From positions 24,311,604 through 24,375,603 of the forward strand of contig NC_088296.1 of NCBI RefSeq assembly GCF_032854445.1: 64,000 nucleotides of DNA, written 5' to 3'. This DNA is from Liolophura sinensis (taxonomy: Eukaryota; Mollusca; Polyplacophora; Chitonida; Chitonidae). Of the stretch, positions 49,901 to 61,900 are shown piece by piece. The position numbers and the translations under genes were made by a program. Numbering within the stretch: position 1 is the first letter of the stretch; each line of letters starts with the position of its first letter. The notes under the pieces are model-generated. The model did not search any database. It was given only the letters and a program-made list of their open reading frames with translations, and was not told the origin of the DNA.

Positions 49901-52900
49901 ATAAACTCTCATTTTTTCAGAGCTGAAGAAATTGCCGTCTCCTTAGCCATGGCTTATGTTCGTAAATTGGTGTAAACATTTTCCGTCGGAACCTGTGGTG
50001 AAGAAGGTGTCTGTTCGCAGTAGTTTGGTGGTGTGAACAGTTTCCCGTCAGAACCTGTGGTGAAGAAGGTGTCTGTTCGCAGTAGTTTGGTGGTGCGAAC
50101 AGTTTCTTGTCAGAACCTGTGGTGAAGAAGGTGTCTGCTCGCAGTAGTTTGGTGGTGTGAACAGTTTCCCGTCAGAACCTGTGGTGAAGAAGGTGTCTGT
50201 TCGCAGTAGTTTGGTGGTGTGAACAGTTTCCCGTCAGAACCTGTGGTGAAGAAGGTGTCTGTTCGCAGTAGTTTGGTGGTGCGAACAGTTTTCCGTCAGA
50301 ACCTGTGGTGAAGAAGGTGTCTGTTCGCAGTAGTTTGTTGGTGCGAACAGTTTCCCGTCAGAACCTGTGGTGAAGAAGGTGTCTGTTCGCAGTAGTTTGG
50401 TGGTGTGAACAGTTTTCCCGTCAGAACCTGTGGTGAAGAAGGTGTCTGTTCGCAGTAGTTTGGTGGTGTGAACAGTTTTCCTGTCAGAACCTGTGGTGAA
50501 GAAGGTGTCTGCTCGCAGTAGTTTGGTGGTGTGAACAGTTTCCCGTCAGAACCTGTGGTGAAGAAGGTGTCTGTTCGCAGTAGTTTGGTGGTGCGAACAG
50601 TTTCTTGTCAGAACCTGTGGTGAAGAAGGTGTCTGCTCGCAGTAGTTTGGTGGTGTGAACAGTTTCCCGTCAGAACCTGTGGTGAAGAAGGTGTCTGTTC
50701 GCAGTAGTTTGGTGGTGTGAACAGTTTCCCGTCAGAACCTGTGGTGAAGAAGGTGTCTGTTCGCAGTAGTTTGGTGGTGCGAACAGTTTCCCGTCAGAAC
50801 CTGTGGTGAAGAAGGTGTCTGTTCGCAGTAGTTTGGTGGTGTGAACAGTTTCCCGTCAGAACCTGTGGTGAAGAAGGTGTCTGTTCGCAGTAGTTTGGTG
50901 GTGCGAACAGTTTCTTGTCAGAACCTGTGGTGAAGAAGGTGTCTGCTCGCAGTAGTTTGGTGGTGTGAACAGTTTCCCGTCAGAACCTGTGGTGAAGAAG
51001 GTGTCTGTTCGCAGTAGTTTGGTGGTGTGAACAGTTTCCCGTCAGAACCTGTGGTGAAGAAGGTGTCTGTTCGCAGTAGTTTGGTGGTGCGAACAGTTTC
51101 CCGTCAGAACCTGTGGTGAAGAAGGTGTCTGTTCGCAGTAGTTTGGTGGTGTGAACAGTTTCCCGTCAAAACCTGTGGTGAAGAAGGTGTCTGTTCGCAG
51201 TAGTTTGGTGGTGTGAACAGTTTCCCGTCAGAACCTGTGGTGAAGAAGGTGTCTGTTTGCAGTAGTTTGTTGGTGCGAACAGTTTCCCGTCAGAACCTGT
51301 GGTGAAGAAGGTGTCTGTTCGCAGTAGTTTGGTGGTGTGAACAGTTTTCCCGTCAGAACCTGTGGTGAAGAAGGTGTCTGCTCGCAGTAGTTTGGTGGTG
51401 TGAACAGTTTTCCTGTCAGAACCTGTGGTGAAGAAGGTGTCTGCTCGCAGTAGTTTGGTGGTGTGAACAGTTTCCTGTCAGAACCTGTGGTGAAGAAGGT
51501 GTCTGTTCGCAGTAGTTTGGTGGTGTGAACAGTTTCCCATCAGAACCTGTGGTGAAGAAGGTGTCTGTTCGCAGTAGTTTGGTGGTGTGAACAGTTTTCC
51601 TGTCAGAACCTGTGGTGAAGAAGGTGTCTGCTCGCAGTAGTTTGGTGGTGTGAACAGTTTCCTGTCAGAACCTGTGGTGAAGAAGGTGTCTGTTCGCAGT
51701 AGTTTGGTGGTGTGAACAGTTTCCCATCAGAACCTGTGGTGAAGAAGGTGTCTGTTCGCAGTAGTTTGGTGGTGTGAACAGTTTTCCCGTCAGAACCTGT
51801 GGTGAAGTAGGTGTCTGCTCGCAGTAGTTTGGTGGTGTGAACAGTTTCCCGTCAGAACCTGTGGTGAAGAAGGTGTCTGCTCGCAGTTGTTTAGGGCTGT
51901 ACCAACATCATGACGGAATTACTGGCACTGCCAAGGACTTTGTGGTGGTGGACTGTGGGAAAAAGTGAGTGTAACATGTGCATGTAGTATGACCTTTCTG
52001 GCGGAAGCAGTTGGGGAGCTTTTCTTTTGCCTCTGCAGAGCAGTGTGATTATCTGCTTAGTTTTTGTTTATAGTGTATAATCTCGTAACAAGAATTTTCC
52101 GAATGTGACTACAGAGTTAATGAAGCACATTTTTATCAGTATAGCCATAAGCTGATTAGCTTCAGAACTACAGTGAAGTACTTTCTTTTTTTGTGTGGAA
52201 CTAATTTTCGCGGATTTCGCGGTGACCAGTTTACTAGTTTACCAGGAAAATTAATCCCAGCAAAAAAATGTCCCAATATTGAATCATATACTACTGGTAG
52301 TAGTGATAAGGAAGTGAAATCTTTGCCAGGGTGACGGAAGTTGTGCTGAGAAAGGCCGATGGGACGGCTAAATTTTTTGAGAGCAGTGAAGGGAAATTAT
52401 GATCACGAAGTTTAAATATATACAAACTCTGGTGCTGTCGTGGTGGTTATAAAACAAAGTGGGAGTTTATTCGTCTTTAGTTTGATCAATTGTCGCTATG
52501 CCCGCAAAGTGAAAGAAAAGTAGATACTAGCATGTGCTGGCTTCTGATGAATGTCACTCTGATACACGCTATCCCATTGGCTGTGTCTCTCCTGTGGTCC
52601 AATGAGTGAGCTTCTGACAAACTGTGAAGTGTGTACAATAACACAATGGCTGTTTGACATCCACAGCAATGTTTGCACTTTCTGACCTGTTACAGAGGAC
52701 GATTAAAACTGAAAACAATGCAAAACTTCCCATGTTGCTTGATAAAGAATGAGTGACCGGTGCCGATAATGGGGTGAATTTATATGTTTTTGCATTGAAC
52801 TGTTCAAAAAGGTGAGAGGTGACTTTGCCAGGTGTTTAAAAGTACTCATCAATGATTTGAAAAGAAGTGACACCTATTTGAGTACTGCTTACGGTAGGTG

Positions 52901-55900
52901 CGAAAGTAATCTTTTTATGTAGTGATAATCTATCCCCCGTTGGTTTAATCTCTGATCCAGATCACGAGGATTAGTGACACTGCAGGAAACAAAAGAGGAT
53001 TAAAACTACCCATGATGATACTTGTTTCACGTGCTTGAATAATTTCAGCCATATTATATCTCGGAAAATTTTAAGATTTGTTTTTCAGTATTCTCTTAAA
53101 TACGCGGAAATTAATTCCTGTAAACATATTTTTGAACAAAATCCACAAAAATAAATTCCAGCGAATAATAAGTACTTTACAGTATTCTCTTTACCAGTGA
53201 GGTTGATGGTTCAAATCTAGCTAGCTTCTTTTGTTTCAGCTACAGCTTGTTACTTGTTTATAGTGAGGTTTTTGTCACCTGTAAAGCTGATCACTGTCTT
53301 ACAAATGAAATATTCTGAAGTTCAGTGTGAAACACCAACAAATAAATCAGTTATATACAAGTATCTTTACATAATTCTGGGAGCTCCAGCAATGACTGCA
53401 GATATTGAAATTTTAATATTTGTTTGTCTTAAAGTCTCCATATGAATATTATGAGAGATGGACAGAGAGGTAAAGTCATCATCACATGAGGGGTCAGACT
53501 CAAACCCAAGTATGTTTGGCTCAGATGAGGTCTCTTGCCCACACGTACAAGACTGACCAGTTAATGCCTAACTGATGATTGGTACACAGATATGAGATAA
53601 TATTGCCACATTTTGATTGACTTTATTATATTCCCCCTCCTAATTAGGGAGGACATTTTGCGATTGCTTTTTCCGTCCATCTGTGTGTTCGTGCGTGCTT
53701 TCTTCTTCTCTTTGTGTATGGTTGCTCTACATGAGTACCTCATTCATTTTGTTGATGACTTATTGCTTGTTTGTTTTATGTCTTTTGTCTTCAGGTTGCT
53801 GAAAGCCAGGATGATTGTGGAATATGCCTATTTACTCATGATGTCCGACAGGAAAAGCTACTCCTATCAGGAATTAAGGTCTTTATTTAATATTGTAAGT
53901 TTCAGGAGTGAAAACAGATGGGATAAATGGTTGATCTCAGTCTAAATATTTAACTATTCAAGCACAAAGATCGAGGCATGATAAGTCAGATGCAACTGAC
54001 CAATCAAAAGACACCTCAAAATAATCTTTGACATATCATGAATTGTGAGGGAAAACAGCTCACAAGTCAAATCCAACTTTTTGTCAGTCCAACGTATATC
54101 AAAACACAGCTATTGCAAGTAGAACATTAATAAATGATTGATTTATTTATTTGATGTGAGTTTTATGCCCGTCTCCAGAATATTTTACTTGTATGACTTC
54201 AGCCAACATTACGGTGAGAGGAAACCAGGCAGAGCCCAGGGGAAAAGCAACGACCATCCGCAGGCTGCTGGAAGACCTTCCCATGTACGGCCATTAATAA
54301 ATGAAGGTGAATAGAATGGGTGCTGCTATGGAACCTGTAGCACCAGTATTGCTGACTTGGTGGATTTATCAGTTTCCTGGATGTTCAGCTGGTGGGATAT
54401 CATTTGTTCTGTTCCCAAACTCTGGTCGAAATGTAGATTTATGCACAAAGTAAATATGATTGGGCCGGTGTTGTGATACCCGACTTGAAATCAACTAAAA
54501 CCCTGTTTTGGCCACATCCACTAAACCTTTTCTCAGTCTAACCCTGCTGAGCCTTCTACTGTGTATATCTCCCAGCTACTTGTGTGACTTTACCTGTCCT
54601 GAAGATGACCTATTCAATTTTGTTGAAATATTGAAATGTCAAATGTGCGACTTATCAGTTTTTTATCAGAGTTTTTATGCTTTTTGCATTATGCAAATAG
54701 GAGCTAAATACCACCGTTTGTTTGTACCATAGTATGCATATAATGCTATTGTAGATTCCTAATGAGAATACGAGCTGAAAACTAAACTGCTGTGAATTAG
54801 TTATGCCAGTGTACGGATTGATGTGTAGGAGAGAATGATAGGCCTGTTTGTGGTCATTACACTGTAAATAGTGCGCTGTCCGTCGGTCAGTCTGTGATGT
54901 GTGTTAAACGTTAAACACCAGGTGGTTTGCTGATTGGCTAATCCTTTATTAATTGTAAAGCCTTGAACAATTTTCATCCAAATACATACAGGACATAGTC
55001 CAGCGTAAATCTAAGTACATGAGCGTATTCAACTCCTAAGAATCTCTTCCCACCATAATCCGCCATCGTATAAGTGAAGTATTCTAGAGAATGGTGTAAA
55101 ACACCACTCAAATAAATAAATAAATAAACCCATGAGACACTTAGTCAACCAGCTACCTGGCCCTGAATATGTGTTCGAGAACTTGTATACGTATCTTAGA
55201 CAATGTCAGAATGTACAGCGTGCGGAGAAATCCACTCTCCTCAAATTTGTTGCAGAAGGATACAGTTTGATGAGATAAAAGAAAATATACAATATACACA
55301 TTCAGATTGTATTATAGAGTGTAAATTTTTGTTTAATTGTATTGTTTTAGGATGAATACAGAATGTCCCATGATTCAATGCCAGAGAAGACAGTTCTGCG
55401 ATTGAGTAACCCAGACACAGTAAGTACATGCTACTTGCGCCTGGTGAGGACAGGTTAGGAGTTATCCTCCCCTGTCTGTGATCTCAAAGTTATGCTGGGC
55501 TAAACATGGGGTATACCTCACACTCCTGAACTCTGCTGCCCAGGGCTGGTTTGATGTCTTTGTTCAGTGTCTGTTAAACTGGTGAACTTGAACAAGAAGT
55601 TTGTCTGTATTTGATAAGATATATGCATATCAAGTTTGGCCTGCCACATGCAGTGAGTGCCATCTAAAACCAGAGCCTTGTAGAAGACCTTGGCTGTTGC
55701 TTGATTGTGTAAGGAGTTATCTCCCATGTGGGTATTTGTCGGCACAAAATATCAGTAATGCAAAAGGTAAGAGTTACTCTCTGGTGTGACTGTTGTACGG
55801 AACATGGCCTTGTATAGGTGGTGGTGACAGAGTGTTACATTGCAACCCAATCTCCGATGATGTGACAACCTGAAATGATCAGACATTGTGAATTGTCTTC

Positions 55901-58900
55901 AATGTATTAAATAAGGGGCCAGTTTCATGAAGCTTACTTAGTGTTAAGTTGCCCTCATCTCTGCAACATACGGTACCATGTTAGTTATGGGCTTACTTAG
56001 CTAAGTGAGCTTTATGAAACCAGCCCCTGGTACCTGATTGTATCATGCTTAGCCAAAACATGCTTTTATATTTGCTTTGAAACAAGGAAATCCACACATA
56101 TAAGGGAAGATCAGTGATAGGCTGAAAATGCCCTGGCGGAAGTACACATGCCAAAATGCCATTGGCTGTGGAAAGATTTGGTTCCTGAAGATTTCTATAC
56201 ATGTATGCACAGCAATGGTGATTGTGAAGCCTATAGCACAGAAACAATCTTGCTGACAGGAAGATGGGGAGGAACAAGGGTGATTGTGAACCCTATAGCG
56301 CAGTATCAATCTTGCTGACAGGAAGATGGGGAAGGACAAGGGTGATTGTGAAGCCTATAGCGCAGTATCAATCTTGCTGACAGGAAAATGGGGAAGAACA
56401 AGGGTGATTGTGAAGCCTATAGCGCAGTATCAATCTTGCTGACAGGAAGATGGGGAAGGACAAGGGTGATTGTGAAGCCTATAGCGCAGTATCAATCTTG
56501 CTGACAGGAAGATGGGGAAGGACAAGGGTGATTGTGAAGCCTATAGGGCAGTATCAATCTTGCTGACAGGAAGATCCCTCTATAAGAACAACTCAACACT
56601 GTCAACACTTTATTGATGTATTTCACATGAATGTGTCACATTCTGAGACTTTTCATACTGTCTATTCCGCGTTTGTCACAAATAATGTTATGTTGCTGTA
56701 ATTGTTATTTTGTTGCTTATTTCACAGAGCAGTTTTGTTTTACAATTCCCTGGCACAACAGAGGGAGCAGCTAGTAACAGTGTACACCAACTCTTCATGT
56801 GAAGGTGACCAACTATTCATGTGAAGGTGAAAAACCCAGAGGGAGCAGTCATTACTTCTCAGGCAGATGCCTTCTGGTGCACTGACCATGAAATATCAAC
56901 AGACAAGTCAAAGATAAGTAAGTAAAACTGGCTGACATCATGTAAGACATCATCTGTAAGATTTCAGATCTACACCTGTACTGTACAAACTGCCAATGAT
57001 TATAACAAAGATTTCAGATCTACACCTGTACTGTAAGAGCTGCCAATGATTATAACAAAGATTTCAGATCTACATCTGTACTGTATGAGCTGCCAATCAT
57101 TATAACAAAGCTTTCAGATCTACACCTGTACTGTACAAGCTGCCATTCATTATAACAAAGATTTCAGATATACACCTGTACTGTATGAGCTGCCAATCAT
57201 TATAACAAAGCTTTCAGATCTACACCTGTACTGTACAAGCTGCCATTCATTATAACAAAGATTTCAGATATACACCTGTACTCTATGAGCTGCCAATCAT
57301 TATAACAAAGCTTTCAGATCTACACCTGTACTGTACAAGCTGCCATTCATTATAACAAAGATTTCAGATATACACCTGTACTTTATGAGCTGCCAATCAT
57401 TATAACAAAGCTTTCAGATCTACACCTGTACTGTACAATCTGCCAATCATTATAACAAAGACTTCAGATATACACCTGTACTGTACGAGCTGCCAATCAT
57501 TATAACAAAGATTTCAGATCTACACCTGTACTGTACAAGCTGCCAATCATTATAACAAAGCTTTCAGATGTACACCTGTACTGTACAATCTGCCAATCAT
57601 TATAACAAAGACGTCAGATATACACCTGTACTGTATGAGCTGCCAATCATTATAACAAAGATTTCAGATCTACACCTGTACTGTACAAGCTGCCAATCAT
57701 TATAACAAAGCTTTCAGATCTACACCTGTACTGTACAATCTGCCAATGATTATAACAAAGACGTCAGATATACACCTGTACTGTATGAGCTGCCAATCAT
57801 TATAACAAAGATTTCAGATACACACCTGTACTGTACAAGCTGCCAATGATTATAACAAAGATTTCAGATCTACATCTGTACTGTACGCGCTGCCAATGAT
57901 TATAACAAAGACGTCAGATCTACACCTGTACTGTACGAGCTGCCAATCATTATAACAAAGATTTCAGATCTACACCTGTACTGTACAAGCTGCCATTCAT
58001 TATAACAAAGATTTCAGATCTACACCTGTACTGTACAATCTGCCAATGATTATAACAAAGACGTCAGATCTACACCTGTACTGTACGAGCTGCCAATCAT
58101 TATAACAAAGATTTCAGATCTACACCTGTACTGTACAAGCTGGCATTCATTATGAAGAAGATTTCAGATCTACACCTGTACTGTACAAGCTGCCAATTGT
58201 TGTATCAAATCCATCAAACTGCATTCTCTGTATTTGTGTTTATTAACAATACTGGAGTTACTTCCCCTGATTACAGGTTACATTTACTCCTGACTAAGTG
58301 TGTCTGTTATTCATAACCATGATTTCTTGCTGTGCATGGAAAGACCCAAGCTCAGCTTGGGTCTGACACCAGGAGGAGATGTTGTTTGTGAATCTTGCTC
58401 CTGCTACATGTGTGTGTGGCTCAGCTCAGCTTGGGTCTGACATCAGGAGGTTTGTCAGGTATATTCATTAACACTGTGGTATTTCACATAACTTGGCTTA
58501 ATCCTGGCTGATAACACATGTAGAGCTGAAGTACAGGTATGTCTGGCTGATAACACATGTAAAGATGAAATACAGGTATGTCTGGCTGATAACACATGTA
58601 GAGATGAAATACAGGTATGTCTGGCTGATAACACATGTGAAGATGAAGTACAGGTATGTCTGGCTGATAACACATGTAGAGATGAAGTACAGGCATGTCT
58701 GACTGATAACACATGTAGAGATGAGGTACAGGTATGTCTGGCTGATAACACATGTAGAGATGAACTACAGGTATGTCTGGCTGATAACACATGTAGAGAT
58801 GAAGTACAGGTATGCCTGGCTGACAATGCATATAGAGATGAAGTACATGTACGTCTGGCTGATAACACATGTAGAGATGAAGCACAGGTATGTCTGGCTG

Positions 58901-61900
58901 ATAAGACATGTAGAGATGAAGTGCAGGTATGTCTGGCTGATAACACTTGTAGAGATGAAGTGCAGGTATGTCTGGCTGATAACACATGTAGAGCTGAAGT
59001 ACAGGTATGTCTGGCTGATAACACATGTAGAGATGAAGTACAGGTATGCTAGACCACAGTGTAAAATAACAGTCAAGATATAATACATTTATTTGTTTTT
59101 TGTCAGTGATGTTGAAATTTAATATTTCTTTCCTGCCCAGCATGTTTTGAAGGTATTTAACAAAGTGCAGTCATTGATGCTAGGTACATGTGATTGTGTG
59201 AACAATTGAATTTTCTGATGTACATGTATATTATACATCTGACTCGCTTTTCAGAGGACCTTTTGGTATCGACATGAAGAATCCTGAACATTTTTCTGTG
59301 GAGAACTCTCAGCTGAGGGGAGATAGTAGTGGTGAAACAGGGATGCTAACAGTACGTATATGTACCTTCCCATGATGTCCGTTACACAGATAATAAACGG
59401 GGCTGCTAACAGTACGTATATGTACCTTCCCATGATGTCTGTTACACAGATAATAAACGGGGCTGCTGGCAGTACGTATATGTACCTTCCCATGATGTCC
59501 GTTACACAGACAATAAACGGGGCTGCTAACAGCACGTATATGTACCTTCCCATGGTGTCCCTTACACAGATAATAAACGGGGCTGCTGACAGTACGTATA
59601 TGTACCTTCCCATGATGTCCGTTACACAGATAATAAACAGGGCTGCTAACAGCACGTATATGTACCTTCCCATGATGTCCGTTACACAGAAAATAAACGG
59701 GTCTGCTAACAGTACGTATATGTACCTTCCCATGATGTCCCTTACACAGCTAATAAACAGGGCTGCTAACAGTACTTAAATGTACCTTTCCATGATGTCC
59801 CTTACACAGATAATAAACGGGGCTGCTGACAGTACGTATATGTACCTTCCCATGATGTCCGTTACACAGATAATAAACAGGGCTGCTAACAGCACGTATA
59901 TGTACCTTCCCATGATGTCCGTTACACAGATAATAAACGGGGCTGCTAACAGCACATATATGTACCTTCCCATGATGTCCCTTACACAGATAATAAACGG
60001 GGCTGCTGACAGTACGTATATGTACCTTCCCATGATGTCCGTTACACAGATAATAAACAGGGCTGCTAACAGCACGTATATGTACCTTCCCATGATGTCC
60101 GTTACACAGAAAATAAACGGGTCTGCTAACAGTACGTATATGTACCTTCCCATGATGTCCCTTACACAGCTAATAAACGGGGCTGCTAACAGTACTTAAA
60201 TGTACCTTTCCATGATGTCCGGTACACAGATAATAAACGGGGCTGCTAACAGAACGTATATGTACCTTCCCATGGTGTCCCTTATACAGATAATAAATGG
60301 GGCTGCTAACAGTATGTATATGTATCTTTCCATGATGTCCGGTACACAGATAATAAACGGGGCTGCTAACAGTATGTCTGTGTACCTTCCCATGATGGTC
60401 GTTACACAGATAATAAACGGGGTTGCTAACAGTACATATATGTACCTTCCCATGATGTCCGTTACACAGATAATAAACTGGGCGGCTAACAGTACGTATA
60501 TGTACCTTCCCATGATGGTCGTTACACAGATAATAAACGGTGCTCCTAACAGTACGTATATGTACCTTCCCATGATGTCCGTTACACAGATAATAAACAG
60601 GGCTGCTTACAGTACGTCTATGTACCTACCTATGATGTCCGTTACACAGATAATAAACAGGGCTGCTAACAGTACGTATATGTACCTTCCCATGATGTCC
60701 GTTACACAGATAATGAAAAAGTTATTTTCATTGTACAAGACTGATTACAACTGCAAGACTGCCAAAAATATATATTCATATATTTCAGAAGAGAGAAATC
60801 AGCATCGTTCAGTGTACATGCCCTTAAATCCGGCGTTGATCATAATTTTGGTGGATTCAGAATTTTTAAACGAATTTGTGATTATTAGGAGATTATTAAG
60901 AGCATTAGGTGTGCTGATCTTGCCATCAATTGACCAAGTTCAGGAGAAAACAGTGAATATTTTTTAGTTTGCATTAGTAAGTATGCTGAGGCTTTGAATG
61001 GCTTTTTTTGGTCACTTTGTGTGTTAAGCACACTCCTTCAGAGCAAAGGTTTAATCTGAAGTTTGTGGGTAATTTCCGAATAATTTTAAGATGAGAATGT
61101 GACTGATGGCTCCCCTGATGCTACGGGTTGTTGGCTAACTAGTAGAGCTTCTTTACCAGGTTCACTGAAGACAGTCTGATATCATATGTCATCACCTAGC
61201 CAAATGGCACCATTTGAACTAATCCAAAGTTTTGATTCCTTCCCTGAACAGTCTGTGACATCAAAGGAGGACAATGTAAAACACCAGATTCAGCTGAGTT
61301 TTGTCATGTATGGGGTAAAGATGGCAAAGGAAAAAGCGGGGCCTACCTCTTCTTAACAGATGGGGAGGTGTAGGTAAAGTAAAAAAAGCCCTTAACAAAT
61401 AACTATGGCACTAACCAAATAAAAATGACACTAACCAAGTAACTACAACACCGATTGAATAACTATAACATAATTACTGCAACCTGTGAATGGCCGTGGG
61501 TTACCCCCAGGCTCTGCCCGGACTCATTCCTTTATAACGCTGGCCACCATCGTATAAATGAAATCCTTCTTCAACATTTTCATCTTCCTCTGTTACCAAT
61601 ATTTTGAAACAATATGGAGGGTACAGAAATAATTTGCACAGTTTTATGAAACTTGCATCTTAAGTGACGCAGACTAGTCATTCTTAGCATCATTTTCATA
61701 ATAATTGTGGGCATAAATTCTACTTAAAAAAAAATGGTTGTAAAGGTGGAAGTTTTACAGTATTCTTGAGTATGACATAAAGCACCAATCAAGTAAATAG
61801 GTAAATAAATGACACACATATTCTAGTGAGCTACTGTAATTTGGGGGTTGTTCTCCAGAGCTGTGCAGTTCTTGAATTACCTCCCCTGTTCACAACTCCT

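Noticed and set aside
54508-54732. 74-codon frame with a signal-peptide-like start
   Set aside because: Lies in a mannosidase intron, no family and no supporting signals.
57000-57060. 50-bp unit as the missing MAN2A exon (frame STPVLYKLP)
   Set aside because: The resemblance to 'PPLGLKVYKL' is too short to separate from chance.
58455-60967. Open frames through the 39-bp and 60-bp arrays
   Set aside because: Unit lengths are multiples of three. The plus-strand frame of the 60-bp array differs from the mannosidase exon frame, and the array is intronic.
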